A stretch of 64,000 nt of DNA, from NCBI GenBank assembly GCA_003024175.1, contig MDYQ01000047.1:1-64000 (forward strand), given 5' to 3'. The notes beneath the pieces were generated by a model. That model worked only from the letters and a program-made list of their open reading frames with translations. It was not told where the DNA came from and did not search any database. A program made the translations under genes and the position numbers. Below, one piece after another: positions 9,906-22,257 of the stretch. The stretch's first letter is position 1. Each line of letters begins with the position of its first letter. Origin of the DNA: Planoprotostelium fungivorum (lineage: Eukaryota; Evosea; Variosea; Cavosteliida; Cavosteliaceae).

Positions 9906-11554
9906 ATGAAGCTCATCCCCCTGCTGACAATCCTCTTCACCCTTTCCACAGCGGCATACTACCCTCCAGATCGAAACTCTCTGCAGGGTAAAGTAGTCTT
10001 TGGATACCAGGGATGGTACAAGACTGGCCCGTACGATAACTCTTGGTTTCACTGGTTCGATGCCAGTCCTTCAAACAAGTCTTGTGAGGTATCACGATTC
10101 TGATGGTATTGACGCTCTTCAGTTGATAGCGACTTCTGGCCAGACACAACGGAGTACCCTGCTGAATGTTTGGCCTCTTCTGGCTTCAACTTCACCGATG
10201 GAAGACCTGCCAAGTGAGAGAAAAGTTGTGAGAAGATCTCATGTTGTCAGATTATACTCGAATTCGTGCCCTGGGACTGTGGATACTCATTTTCGTTGGC
10301 TTTACGAGTATGGTCTCGATTGTTTCTTCCTCCAGAGATTCTACACCGTCACAAAACAATCAAAGGCGGCCACTACACCCGTGAGTCTTCGTCACCAACT
10401 CCCCTCGTCATCGTCCTTGATGTGATGGAATGACAAGCCACAGTTGGTCTCTCTTGTCATGAAATCAGCAGAAAAGTGGAACCGCACCTTCGTCATCGAG
10501 TATGATCTCAGCGGCGGTGGCGAGAACTCCACGTTCAGTTACATCACCCAAGATTGGAACTATCTCGTCAGCAATCTATCCATCCTCAATTCACCCGCTT
10601 ATCAACACCACAACGGTGAGATTCACTCTATTCTAAATCGAACCTTTCTATCGTGTGCTGACGACATCCAGGTAAACCCGTCGTGGAGCTGTGGGGAATC
10701 GGAGTGAGGACCTCTCTATCTCCCAACTTGACTTACTCCCTCGTCTCTTGGTTCCAATCTCAAGGATGCTACGTCATACAAGGTACAATCTTCCCCTTGA
10801 ATTGAGATCGAGTCTCACTTCTCAGGTGTCGATAAGAGCTGGACTTACAACACCTCTGGACCCTACTACCCCACCTACCTCCTCGGTGACGTCATACAGC
10901 CGTGGATGGTGGGAGTCTATTGGAACAGCATTGTCAATTCGTACCTCTCTCGCTCGGGTACTGTGGGAGATATGGCCACCATCAGAAACAGAAATCTCAC
11001 CCTGCAGTACAGCTCAGTCATCTTCCCTGGTACCACGGCCAGTAATCGAGGACACGTGAGTCCATCCTTTCAGCCATTCATGCTCAATCTCTTCAGGCGG
11101 CCGGAGCGACCATCAACCAGGCACCCTTCACGAGAGACAACGGCACCTTCTTCACCAGACAGGCTGCCATCGTCTCCGCTCAGAAGCCCCTCTTCATCTT
11201 TGTCGCCATGTTCGATGAGATCAGCGAAGGTGAGCAAGAGAGATGAAGGAGAGACTGAAGAGAGGAGGTACGCAGGTGTACAAGACGATCGCAAAGAAGA
11301 AGGATGTACCGACCAACGTTCGGTTGGTGGCGTACGACAGTGAGGGAGGAGACTTCTCCAATGACTATTACCTCGTCTTGTCTAACAACATCACTCGTAA
11401 TTTCAGAAACGTGTGGAACGTCCCGTACGAGTACCAGCCTAACGTGACAACTTCTGCGAGTGCTACCGCCACTTCTGCGAGTGCTACCACTACTTCTGCG
11501 AGTGCTACCGCCACTTCTGTCCTTCAAGGTGAAGAGGCAGATTTCGTCATCTGA
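9906..11554 (+). CDS. Secreted glycoside hydrolase, GH99/GH71-like
   Basis: A signal peptide (MKLIPLLTILFTLSTAA) decides the start at 9906. The mature part begins with YPPDRNSLQGK and VVFGYQGWYKTGP, the typical opening of GH99-like endo-mannosidase/xylosidase relatives. Other family landmarks are HFRWLYEYGLDCFFLQRF, FVIEYDLSGGG, KPVVELWGIGV, SSVIFPGT, FFTRQAA and, near the end, FVAMFDEISEGTQVYK, which should hold catalytic acidic residues. About eight short introns interrupt it, the first with donor GTGAGG at 10091. The C-terminus is a Ser/Ala/Thr repeat (TSASATA repeated, 11450-11520) that looks like an O-glycosylated linker. The likely role is degradation of extracellular or food polysaccharide. 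The gene is divergent from the zinc-finger gene, with 96 bp between the starts. Confidence 0.85.
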
Positions 11555-11700
11555 TGCGAGCAGGTTCTTCTCATCAGATGGGATATTGTGTCCCTCTCCT
11601 GGTGGCAATGATGATGATGAGCTTCTTCTAGACGAATAAAGAGAATCGTTCTTTATCTTTCGACAACGAGAGCACCGTGCCACTCTTCTCTCTTCCTCAT

Positions 11701-14700
11701 TCAATCTACAACGTGTCTCATTGTCTCGTTCGATATTGCGCTCCTGCCACTGTTCACTTTTCGTCTCTCCTTTCTCTCACCTCCAATGTGAAGTATGGTC
11801 CGCTTGACAGGTGCACGGCCTCCCCCTGCTCCTCCTCTTCCTCTTCCGTTCTGTCCTCTCAGCAGCTGCTCTTGACTCTGCTGCTCTGCCATCTCTTCTT
11901 CCTCCTCCCTCTCTTCATACTCCAACACCAATCTGTACGGGTGAGACCTCTACAATGGATGTCTGTCACCTCTTCAACTCCTGCTGTTCTTCTCTCTGCA
12001 TGTTGTGCTTGACGATGGTGTTGGCAGCCAGCGAACAGTCTGCTGGGATGTGCAAGTTCCTCGTCGTCTGTTTGTTGTTCTTCTTCATCAGCAACTTGAA
12101 CTGCACTCCACTCTCTTCCTTCCTCTCTTCCTTCCCCTCTCCCTGTCTCCCTTCACTCTCTCTCCTCTCCCTCTCCTCACCTCTCCCACCACCTGCTCTT
12201 CTACCCTTCCTCGACTGGTGTTCAGCATGGAGGACGTCCTCAATAGGTTCATGGGTATGGTCATGTTGATGTCCAGCCTGGCCTGTGATCTTCCCTCCAA
12301 TCTTCTGGACTCCATGCTCTCGTGCACCAGCTTGCTCAGTTCCTTGTCGAACTCTTCGTCTTCGGCGACGGACACGTGTCGATTGGGGAGGCGAACGGAG
12401 ATCTCTTCTTCTTCTTCTCTTCTGTATTCATCAAACTCTTCTTCCATGTCTTCTGATTCTCCGTCCTCTGTTCATCGGTCATCATGTGATCGTGTGCATG
12501 AACAACGATCGTGTGCATCATGTTCTGATGAGGGGATGGATGTATGACGATTCACCTTCTTCGTCTTCTGGTTGTCTGGCCTCGTGAGAATCGTCACTGT
12601 CTGAACCACTGTTGGGGTGGTTGTCATTGGTCTGTCCTCGGTTGGGGGTACCAACAACGGTGGTGTTCTGCACTTGGTTCTTCTCTTGTTGTCTCTCTGC
12701 CTCTCCTTCTTCTTCTTCCATCTTCATCACTGCCTCACACGCAGCCTACTTCTCATCAATCTCTCTCACAAGAAGATGAAGATGCGTGTGACATCAAGAC
12801 GAGAGGGGAAGAGAGTGTACCTGATAGGTGGTGATTCTCTTGAGATGAGGTCTGAGGACCTCCAATAGATCGGATATGGCAAACTCGACATCGGTGGACA
12901 GGTGAGATTTGGAGAGGATGTACCTCTGAAAGTACAAGAGGAAACGATCCAATTTTCTCTTGGATGTTCCTCGATCAAAGTACTGACCGCAAGTGTCCAG
13001 CAGTGTGCAGACGAGACGGATCCTGAAGGAGTCCGTGCTCTGATCCGTGCTGTTTGCTTGTGGTTCGGGGATCAGCTGATCGATTCAGCCTCAAGTGGGA
13101 TGAGATGCATCACCTGACCACCCTGTGAAGCGAGTTCGGGGGGGATCATGTTTGGTTGACCGTAAGTGATGAGCATGTAGAGACAAGAGAAGATCAAGTG
13201 GCTCTCGATGACGCAGTAGTTGTACAGCTCTCCCAGGAATTTGAGGTTCGAGATCTGCTTCTGCTGCAATTTGAAGTCGTTGATCTCCAGTTGATTTCGA
13301 ACGCTCTACTTCGTGTCATTCATCTACAACGGTGTAGATCGATCCATATGACGATATTCATCGATCTCTCTCACCTCGAATAAAAGGTCCACGACTTTGA
13401 TGCACAACAATTCGTGATAAGGAGAAAGACCGGAGATCAAGCTGGCGACCAGGTGGATGTTGTTGAACTTTCCCTTGTGCAGCTTGAGGAGAGATTTGAG
13501 AATGAACTGCTCGTTGTCTTCCTCCCACTTGACCTTCCTCAGTTGTTTGAGAACAATCTTCACCGTGTTCTTGTTCAGATCTTGGTAGAGGAGCTTGCAG
13601 ATGTACTGCTGCAGGGGTGTCTGCTGCTTCTCCTTCTCTCTCGTCTGCTTCTCGGGGGGGATGCACTGGTAGTAGGCGTTCTCCACCATCGTGTCCAATC
13701 GATTGGGGAGATTCTGAGCCTTCTTCAGTCTCATCATCTTCTCTAACCTGTACAGAGTCAGTGTTCGTTCTTCATGCGAGTGATGATCGTTCGGACGGTG
13801 ATGAGACAGGATGTGTGATGAAGAGATGGAGGTGATCGAGTGATGTGATGGACGATGATGGGTTGATGAGAGATGATCACATGTTCTTGGTTCGAACGTG
13901 GGTGTCTGGAGCCTTGTACAAAAATCTCCCACAGGTCTCCAATAGATTGCATGCCACATCGATGTTGTGGTGCACGAAATCATCGAGACATGCCTTCAAG
14001 AATTGAAGGATGGTGTTGGATGGGCAGATCTTGAACTTTGTCAGTTCACCGAGGAATCGAATGTTCTTGATCTTCGTCTCGATGTTGATCTGATCCTTCT
14101 CTTTGAACAGCCATTGGAATTCTTCCTGCAATCCAAATCAACATCGATCTGTAATCATCATCTGATCATGTCTATCGTATACAATCATCATGTAGGATCA
14201 TCATCATCACCTCTAACATGGAGACCAACTGAGGGCCGATGTCCTTCATACACTTGTTGAGAACAGACACCATTCTGGCGTAGTAAGGCAACAGGACCAA
14301 CTGAGTTCTCGGCACAGAGAAGAGGGCCTTCACCAGCTTCTTTCGGTTGATCTTGCTGTTCACGTAACAGAAATCCTTTGCCGCTTCATCGATGAGATCT
14401 CGATTGACGCAGGTGGGTAACTTGAATAGAATCGTATCCAAGCTAGAGTTAGCACCGAGGGGTGTGGGCTGATGGAATCAGATCGATTCGTTACGAATTG
14501 ATTCACCTCGAACGTGTCCTTCTCTGTCACCTTCTTTGTCTTCTGTGGATTCACTTCTTTTGTCGTCGGTGGTGTCGTCTCCTTCTCTGTTTTCTCTGCC
14601 TTCTCTTTCTCTACCTTCTCCTTCTCTACCTTCTCCTTCTCTGCCTTCTCTTTCTCTACTTTCTCTTTCTCTGCCTTCTCCGCCTTCTCTTTCTCTGCCT

Positions 14701-16351
14701 TCTCTTCTCTCTCGTTCTCTGCCTTCTCCTTGTCTAATTTCTCTTTATCGGTCTTGTCTGCTTCTGGGTTGGTGGATGGTGGCTGCTCTCCTTCCTTGTC
14801 TTCTTGTGCCTGAGCTTCGTCTGATTTCTCCTTCGTCTCTGAATCACCAAAGAGGACACCGGGTAATCCTAGAGACCTTCCTTCCATCAATTCACGTTCG
14901 ACATCATCATTCGTTTCACGTTCATTCTATTTCTCTCATGATTCATTCAATAATATAAATTCAATCGATTCAACAAAACAATTGGATCGATCGTTGATGG
15001 TGTATGAATGATGAATGCATTGAAAAGTCAACACACCTGAGATCAGGAATGTTCTCGTAAAAAGCCCTCGTGTCTTCATCATCAAAGGGTGAATCAGAGA
15101 CTAGATCTCTGCTCTCACGGATGCCAAAGGATACGGTGATGGATGTGTCTACCCTCGTCACATTCTGATCTTCCGACAACTGAGGGAGCTCCTTCTCCAA
15201 TCTCAGCAGCTCGGCAAGGGAGCTGACGTTGGTGAGGAGCCTCTCGAAAGATTTTCTGGCCTTGTCGTAAGCTTGTGAGGCAGTTTCAGATAGATCTCCA
15301 CGGTTCTCCATGATGGAGTGGTTCTCTCTCTCCTTCGCTTTCAGTTCCTTGTGTTCTAAGCTGAGGTGACTGCAGGCCGTGCGAAAATATTTCACCACCT
15401 GGTCGTTTCAATGGATTCACCCTCGTGGAAGAAGAGGAAATGGTCGATAAATGGGAAATAGAGAGAGTCTACCTCGGTGAGGAATGTTTTCTGTTGCTGG
15501 GGTGTGAGAATCTCATCTGTTGGAATGTTCTCTTGTTTCTCATCTGACGATGGATCAACGATAAGTGGGCATTCAAGAGTGATTCATGAAACGATGTGAT
15601 GCCGCATTCGATGATTCTGACGATCGATGTCACGATGGATGAGATCCACCTCACCTTCGTCTACGGGTCGATTGTGCGATTTTTGTATACCAAAGATCTC
15701 CTCTGAAGCACCTCTCACGAAACTGAGGATGAGAGGAAGGTTGACGAAGGAGAACTCCTTGTCCTTGTGCAGCTGAGGATGTGTGATCTGATGTTGATCG
15801 GCCGCAATGAGATCTTGTAGAATGTGGAGCAGGACATCATGCTCCCTGAGTATGCCCACGATGAGAAGTTCGGATAACAGACGAAATGTTGTCCTCTTCT
15901 TGAGAGTTCTGGAGTTCTTCTCTTGATCAGTCTCAGTCGCTGTCGGTGGTGCAAAGATCTTCAAGAGAGCTGAGATGAGTTGAGGTGTGAAATCTGCATA
16001 ACGTTGATGGAGGAGAGAACAGATCTTGGTGGCGGCCAAAATGTCGGTCGCCTTCAGTTTCGCCTCGGCAATGGAAGTGACCACCTCGCTGATGAACTTG
16101 CCCGAGTTGAGAGAGAGGGCCTCCGCACACAGTGCATCCTTCTGATCTTCACTGAACTGTTTGAGCTTCTTGATGAATGAAGTGTTCTTCTTGATGGTGG
16201 AGTCCAAGTTCTTCATGGAAGAGACGGGTGGTCGCTTCGAGTTGGCTGACAGATTGGCGGCTCTCATTTCCATCTTCTCTCGCCTCTCACGTTGCAATTT
16301 TTCATTTTCTTTCTTGGCAGCCGCCGCAGCTGCCTCGTCTTCTTGCCCCAT
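11701..16351 (-). CDS. UPF2: Regulator of nonsense transcripts 2 (UPF2)
   Basis: UPF2 bridges UPF1 and UPF3 in nonsense-mediated mRNA decay. The start MGQEDEAAAAAAKKENEK at 16351 is followed by a Lys/Glu coiled stretch and STIKKNTSFIKKLKQF, the conserved opening of the first MIF4G domain. A second MIF4G domain is seen near 14440-13880 (FCYVNSKINRKKLVKALF, FLGELTKFKICPSNTILQF). A third lies near 13740-12850 (YYQCIPPEKQ, KFLGELYNYCVIESHLIF, CTLLDTCGQYFDRG). The acidic region and the UPF1-binding segment (EDEEFDKELSKLVHESM, LDINMTIPMNLL) follow near 12460-12260, then FKLLMKKNNKQTTR and a short RGG tail. Between the first two MIF4G domains lies an expanded Lys/Glu repeat. The intron ending near 13339, and possibly the last one near 11705, ends in the GTTGTAG motif discussed in the findings. 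Confidence 0.95.
14570..14760 (-). repeat. Coding minisatellite for Lys/Glu repeats in UPF2
   Basis: A pyrimidine-rich array on the plus strand encodes, on the minus strand, repeats of EKEKAEK/EKVEKEK type, about 60 residues of charged low complexity. It lies in the linker between the first and second MIF4G domains of UPF2. The plus-strand open frames of Leu/Ser repeats here are shadows of it. Confidence 0.85.
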
Positions 16352-16472
16352 CAGGTGATGATCGTGTGACAAACAATTCCTCGCTGATCACATGATGCGT
16401 AAAAAAAGATATCGCAACGACACCCAGTTCCAAATATTTGTTCTTTTCTGATCGCATCACATCACCATCTCG

Positions 16473-18414
16473 ATGCTGATATGGAAGGGTCTAAGATCGG
16501 CAGGCTGCCAGAGGCCCATCATTGTCTCGTCTAATCGTTTGTCTCACGTTTTACCAAAGAGATTTAACTCCGATGTCAAGCCCCTTCCCGTCTCGAAGGT
16601 CGATGAAGTGGTGTGTCATCAACTCTCATCTTCTCTGATAACAATAGTCGGCACCGAAAAAGGTGAAACCAAAGACTGTGGGGGAAACATTCCGCATGAA
16701 TGCTGGTTTGGACGGAGAGGTCGTCAAGAAGAAGAGATCCACGAAGAAGGTGGCTGTTGAAGAGGCAAAGAGTGATGGAGAGACCGTCGCTGCTGTCGAA
16801 TCAGAAACGAAAGGAGGGAAAACAGACGTGCTCGAAACAGAGAAGACCGCCGCAGGAGTGACACAGACCGAGGTGGTGGAAGAGAAGAAGGTCCGAGGAA
16901 CTGCTCGCGACAGACTCACCAGCAGAGAACATCACAAACAGGTGACACCGTTCATCATCGTACCGTGATCTCATCTGAAGGTAGGTGCTCAACGAATTGG
17001 CAGAACAGTTCATCAAAGAATCTACGAATTCACCCAGGCCCACTTATTTCCCGGTCAGTAAGAAGACACCACCGAAACCAAAGAAGAGCGCTCGCGAGCT
17101 GAACGAAAATCCCATGATGGAGGTGATGCATGAGAAGTCGATTCACCTCTGACGAGTCAAGTTGGAGGACGAAGAGAGTCTCGATCCCGTTCAACCTGCA
17201 GCACCGAAAAGTCTGCGTGTGGCTCTGGTCGGAGCACCTAACGCGGGTAAGTCTACGTTGGTGAATACTCTGGTGGGGCAGAAGGTATCTATCACCGCTC
17301 CTCTATCACAGACCACTCGAAATGAAGTATTGGGTGAGATCTCCACTCATCCATCACATCTTTTCATTTGTGTTCCATCTCGATGTGTATTCCATCTTCA
17401 TTCGTGTGATCATCTGAAGGGTATGAATGAGAGAGATTGAAAGAAGAAAGGAATATGGACAGAAGGAGAACATCAGATTGTGTTCATGGACACACCGGGT
17501 ATCGTACCCCTTCACGAGACGAAGACCGTGCAGAAGACCATCAGTAGCACCACTGCCGTTGCCCTCGATGAATGTGACCTCATCGCTTACGTCATCGATT
17601 GTGCACACGGTATCACAAAGAACGTCAACGTGATACCCTTCTATCCATTCTACCACTTCACATCTCATCATCTCATTCGAACTGAAGGAGAGAAGGAAAT
17701 CATAGAGAGACTGGAGAGGATCACCAAAGTGACCGAAGAGAAGGTCGTCATCGAGACCCTCAAGATACGAGAGACACCCACTCGAATCAAGAAACCAGTC
17801 ATTCTCATCGTCAACAAGGTCGATCTCGTCAACCGAGGCGACGCCGAGCAGCTGCTCGCCCAACTCCGAGCGAGGAAACCCCACCTCTTCAACGATTACT
17901 TCTTCACCAGGTGAGGCAAACTGAAGCACACTCGATCAATACATCCAGTGCAAAGAACGACTTTGGTACCGAAGGCCTGAAAGAGTTCCTCATGTTTAAA
18001 TCGGTAGAACGACCCTGGGAGCATCACAAGGAGACGAAGAGGTTGGACTCGATCTCTGACTCCATCACAGAGCTCGTCCGCGAGCAGATCTACCGGACGA
18101 CTTATTTAGAGGTGAGTGGGCGAGGGAGGAGAGAGTGACGGAGAGAGGTACCCTACCTGATGAAGCAGGCGACGCACAACGTGGGAGTCAGCCGAGATGG
18201 TATCATCCACGCCCTCCATTACATCACCGTGCCAAAGGACACACACAAGGCCATCCTAATCGGAAAGAAGGGGGCGAAGCTGAAGGCGACAAAGGTGGAG
18301 TGAAGAGAGAGAGGAAGTTGATGAGAACAGGAAAATGCGGAGATGGAGCTGCGCAACCGGTTTGGAAGGCCGGTGAAATTGGCCATATCGATCAAAGTAG
18401 ATAAAGGGTGGTGA
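16473..18414 (+). CDS. Era-type GTPase with KH domain (mitochondrial ERAL1-like)
   Basis: Era GTPases bind small-subunit rRNA during ribosome assembly; a mitochondrial (ERAL1-like) role is likely. The N-terminus ([27 protein letters not shown]) is basic, Ser-rich and lacks acidic residues, as in a mitochondrial targeting peptide. A Lys/Glu-rich stretch follows. The G domain shows GAPNAGKST (G1), [10 protein letters not shown] (G2), MDTPGIV (G3), NKVDLV (G4) and TSAKNDFG (G5). The C-terminal KH domain shows [12 protein letters not shown] and [12 protein letters not shown] with its GxxG loop. The protein ends [12 protein letters not shown]. Several introns; the one at 17333-17459 is longer than usual here. 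The segment at 17634-17680 between the G3 and G4 parts reads as an extra insert and could be an unrecognised in-frame intron. Confidence 0.92.
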
Positions 18415-18680
18415 TGAATGACCTCTTCCTCTTGAAATGTTCAGAGTGTAGGTGATGTCCGTGGAGAGTGGATCGGGTGTGGATGTAAGCGTGTTACCAC
18501 TGGTCGTAGTCCTGATCTGATTCCGTTAAAATGTAAGGTGATTCCGCGTCAAGACCTCGTAAGATCTCACTACTGCTGCGGTTGCTACCGCGCGGAATCG
18601 TTTCCACTCTTGTAGAATTTATACGGAGGTGTCAACATAGCACCTACGACTGGCACTCATTCTGATGCCTGAAACCACCA
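18415..18680. other. Intergenic region with a perfect 9-bp inverted repeat
   Basis: GATTCCGCG at 18540-18548 and its exact complement CGCGGAATC at 18591-18599 are separated by 42 bases that include CTGCTGCGGTTGC. The region lies between the end of the Era gene and the signal anchor of the next gene, so it may act in the promoter or 5' UTR. Nothing else is visible. Confidence 0.35.
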
Positions 18681-19625
18681 ATGAGAAGAAGGTGGTTTAT
18701 CGTTGTGGTCCTTCTGTTCACTATGGGCCAGTTCGTCTTTCTGGTGATCTAATCGGAAGATGTATCTGATGATCGTCTGATCCATACAGACGAGATCTCA
18801 AACAGAAGAAATAGAGCCTTCACAGAATCTCGGTCCGAACCAACTTTTACACATCGGAGTGTTCTTAATTGCAAATGATACCGCCAGACGAAGCCGGTTA
18901 GAGGACCTCATATTCGGCTATTCTGATTTATCTTAGGTATCGTCGGCTATATCAACCGCTGATCGAATCACTCAACGGTGTTAAGATGAGCTTCATCATA
19001 GGAAAACCGAGTCGAGTCTGGAGCGGCATCATCAAAGAAGAGAACAGAATTTATTCAGACATCATCACACTACCCATCGAAGAAAACATGAACTTGGGAA
19101 AGACGTACTCGTATTTCTCCTATATGCACGAACACCACTCCTTCGACTACGTCATGAAGTTAGATTCGGACGCCATCCTAAATCTACCGAGACTCTTGGA
19201 GGTCCTGCCCATCACACCAGAGGAGACATACATGGGACGGCACGCCGTGAAGACAAATTTCATGCTGGGATACGGATACATCCTATCGAAAGACTTGGTG
19301 CAGTTCATCGCAAAGAGCAGCCATGCCAAGAAGAACCAGAAAGGTCCAGAAGATCAGATGTTGGGGAAGGTGAGCTCGAAGCATGCAACACACGGACACT
19401 GAATCGTCCCAGTGGTTGGCAAAGAAGAAGAAGATCAACCAGTGGAAGAACTACATCAATCTGAAAGACAAGGTGGTGAACCATCATACCTTCAAATACC
19501 TGGGATCACAACTGCATGCGAATCAGATCATCATGCACAAGTTGAAGACGGACGAGCAGTGGATGGAGGCGGCCCAGTTCTTTCGGGACACGTGGGACGT
19601 CTCAACGAATAAAACGGGAGACTGA
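18681..19625 (+). CDS. GT31-type (beta-1,3-galactosyltransferase-like) glycosyltransferase
   Basis: A type II Golgi glycosyltransferase. The start at 18681 gives MRRRWFIVVVLLFTMGQFVF, a signal anchor with basic residues on the cytoplasmic side. After an intron comes a stem and HIGVFLIANDTARRSR, then LYQPLIESLNGVKMSFIIGKP, the conserved opening of GT31 domains. IYSDIITLPIEENMNLGKTY follows, then DYVMKLDSDAILNLPRLL, which contains the metal/nucleotide-sugar DxD motif (DSD), and YMGRHAV. LGYGYILSKDLVQFI and PEDQMLGK correspond to the acceptor-side motifs. The last exon (19426-19625) ends FFRDTWDVSTNKTGD. Three introns of 40-46 bp. The donor sugar cannot be read from the sequence. Confidence 0.85.
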
Positions 19626-19763
19626 ACATTTGATTCGGTTTTTCCGGTTGGTAGTCAAATGGTGCATTGAGAATGGATCACTTCTCTCCCGACTACTGGA
19701 ATATGCATGACAAAAAAATTAGTGATCCAAATGCATGGACACCAACCAGAAAAACCAAATCAT

Positions 19764-21632
19764 TTATTTGATACCGTGGCTGTCCAGCAGGTGAACGAGA
19801 TAAGGTGTCGGTGGTATACCCAATTGAGCCATCTTGGCCTGCAGCTGTCTCACAATGTGTTCGTTGTTGTCTCGAAGGAAGTAAGGAATGAGACTCGTGA
19901 AGCTGTGCAGATTCATCGGTACATGATCCAACTCCATCTTGCTGATGACTCGTAGGAGTTTGTCTGGGAGAGTCAGAGAGAGGAAGAGAGAGAGAGAGAG
20001 GAAGAGAGGAAGAGAGAGGAAGAGAGAGAGAGAAGAGAGGGAGAGAGAGGAAGAGAGGGAGAGAGAGAGAAGAGAGAGGAAGAGAGAGAAGAGAGAGAGA
20101 AGATAGGAAGAGAGAGAGAAGAGAGGGAGAAGTTCTCACCGCTCCTTCGGTTGTGGATGTGATGCTTGATGATGGTGTTGAAGGTGACAGTGTCTGGTTC
20201 GATGTCGTAGGTCTCCATGACTCGGATCCACTTGTAGATCTCTCTCGATCGCTTGCTGGTCGATACAGCGTTGATGATCGTGTTGAAGATCACCACGTTC
20301 GGTCGTACCTAATCAAAACTTGAATGATTTCTTTATGACTTTTACATTCACATTTCTTCAAATCAAGTTTGAAGAATATCGTTACGAAATGGAAAGAAAC
20401 ATTTCGATGCGAAGATTTGAAAGGTGAAAGAGAGTGATACATCAACTCACTTCGTCTGCGATCATCTCATCCCAGGTGGTGAAGATATCTTTCATCGAGC
20501 GAACGGAAGCGTAATACTTGATGATGGTGGCATAGGTGACCACGGTGGGGGGAACGTTCTTGTCTCTCATCTTTCTCACCCAGTATCTCATCTGATCGGG
20601 TGCTTCTGTCTTTACAAAATAGTTGATCACCGCGTTGAACGTCTCTGCAGATTGCAACCAGTGCCTCCTGTCAAGACATCAACTTCGGTTCATCATGACA
20701 CAGTCGGATGATGATGATGATGCAGTGATGTTGAAAATGGACTCACGTTGCGATCTTGTGGATGAGAGTCTGAGCGGCTTCGATGTTTGCAGTCTGACAG
20801 TGCAAGTTGAGAAGAACATTTGCCGTCGTGGGATTCCACCACACGTCCTCTTTGTAGAGACGTTCGGCCCACAGCTTCGCCTGATACAGCCTCAATCATT
20901 TAAACGAGACGATTTCATTCAACTTACCTTGTGTGGGTCGTTTGCCTTTGTGTAGTGGTGGATCATGGTGTTGAACGTGATGATGCTCAGTTTGACTTTC
21001 TTCAGCTCCATCAGCTTGATCATCTCCTCCATCTTGTCCGATCGCTGCCGTGACGTTAGAGGTGGATGATGCCGAATCGATCACCTTCTCTCTCGAATAA
21101 TATTGGAGGATGGGGTTGTATGTAGCGGCGTTGATGCTCATATCTGGCATCATGCTGACGAGACGTAATAACTCGATGGCTTTGTCTATGTCTTTGTTCT
21201 GAGCGTGATGGTGGATCATGCTGTTGTAGGAGACGATGTTGGGGGAGATAGAACGTGCTTCGGCTGCCTTCAGAACGTTCTGATGAAATCAGTCCAAATC
21301 CATTAATGGATGTCACCTCGGCTCCTGATACGTCTCCGACAGTTAAGAACTGGTTCACTTTCTTCACAATACGGTAGTTCTGCGTATCATCGTGCTGTAA
21401 TTGATTCTTCATCACTGCGATGATGTTAATATCAAACAGAAGATGGAGGTATTCTATCACTTTTCTGACTCCTTTTGATCAAATCCTGTTTTGGAGTGAG
21501 TATGGTAACGAATGGACGGACATCAATCACCATTTCCTCCGCTGCACTGCTCGATATCCATCTTGTGGGGCTGATCACTATGAACTTCGGCCGCAAGAAC
21601 TGACGGGCACCCAGGGATAGTCGAGGAATCAT
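19764..21632 (-). CDS. Pentatricopeptide repeat (PPR) protein, probably mitochondrial
   Basis: The N-terminus MIPRLSLGARQFLRPKFIV is a good mitochondrial presequence, which fixes the start at 21632. PPR motifs follow in series: SPNIVSYNSMIHHHAQNKDI, INAATYNPILQYYSREK, LSIITFNTMIHHYTKAND, TANVLLNLHCQTANIEAA, AETFNAVINYFVKTEA, PTVVTYATIIKYYASV, VVIFNTIINAVSTSKR and PDTVTFNTIIKHHIHN. The protein ends with PPTPYLVHLLDSHGIK. Such proteins bind organellar RNA. Introns are about 40 bp except one that holds the long GA-rich tract at 19970-20140. The gene is divergent from SPCS1, with 100 bp between the starts. Confidence 0.88.
19972..20140. repeat. GA-rich simple repeat in a PPR intron
   Basis: About 165 bp of purine-only GAGAGAGGAA-type repeats on the plus strand (pyrimidine on the transcribed strand), between the donor next to HIHNRRS and the exon starting KLLRVISKM. 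The Ser/Leu frames across it are shadows. Confidence 0.9.
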
Positions 21633-21732
21633 CTTTCCTTGACCTGATATCAGATGTGGTTCTCTCTTCGTTGTAAATGAAACAAGAATTTTGAGGGAGG
21701 AATTTTTCTTCATACGTGGACATTAAGCACAA

Positions 21733-22169
21733 ATGGTGAGGTGGCGTGTTTGTGCCTTCTTCTGATACGTCGTGATATAGGATCTCAAGGGCCAAAAGTT
21801 GGCGGAACGCATGTATCAGATCATCATCGGCGTCTTCGCGGTAAACCATTCAAATCCATTTCGAATGGACTCTAATTCTTTCTAGGCCGTGGGATGGATC
21901 ATCGGTTTCGTCATCCAAGATTTCTTCTTCACGATGGTCATGTTCGTAGTCGGTTGTCTCCTTGCAACAATAGTGAGCCACGTTCATCTCTACGATCTGA
22001 GCGGCCATCACCTCATTCAATCACCTCCTGCATCACGATCGATCAAATGATACATTCCACCCTGACGAAGAAACAGTTGACAGTACCCGAATGGGGATAC
22101 TTGAATAGAAACCCACACAAGTGGTTACCCAAGATCCAAGATCCAGTGATTACCGAAATCAAGAAATAG
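21733..22169 (+). CDS. SPCS1: Signal peptidase complex subunit 1 (SPC12)
   Basis: A small ER membrane subunit of signal peptidase. The start ATG at 21733-21735 is followed at once by an intron (GTGAGG...ATAG). The next exon gives DLKGQKLAERMYQIIIGVFA, continued after another intron by AVGWIIGFVIQDFFFTMVMF and VVGCLLATI. This is the usual SPC12 pair of membrane helices joined by a short GxxxGxxxQDF loop. The last exon has LTVPEWGYLNRNPHKWLP, which matches the conserved VPDWPxYNRHPLKWLP end of the family. The total, about 90 residues, is the usual size. The start-codon intron explains why no single open frame covers it. Confidence 0.9.
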
Positions 22170-22257
22170 ACTTTTGTATTTGAGTGAGTTTTCTCTCTTC
22201 CACACATCCTCCATCATCACATCCTCCATCACATGTATCCATCCTCCACGATGCACA

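Noticed and set aside
14462-14958. Plus-strand Leu- and Ser-rich frames
   Set aside because: Antisense shadows of the UPF2 Lys/Glu repeat.
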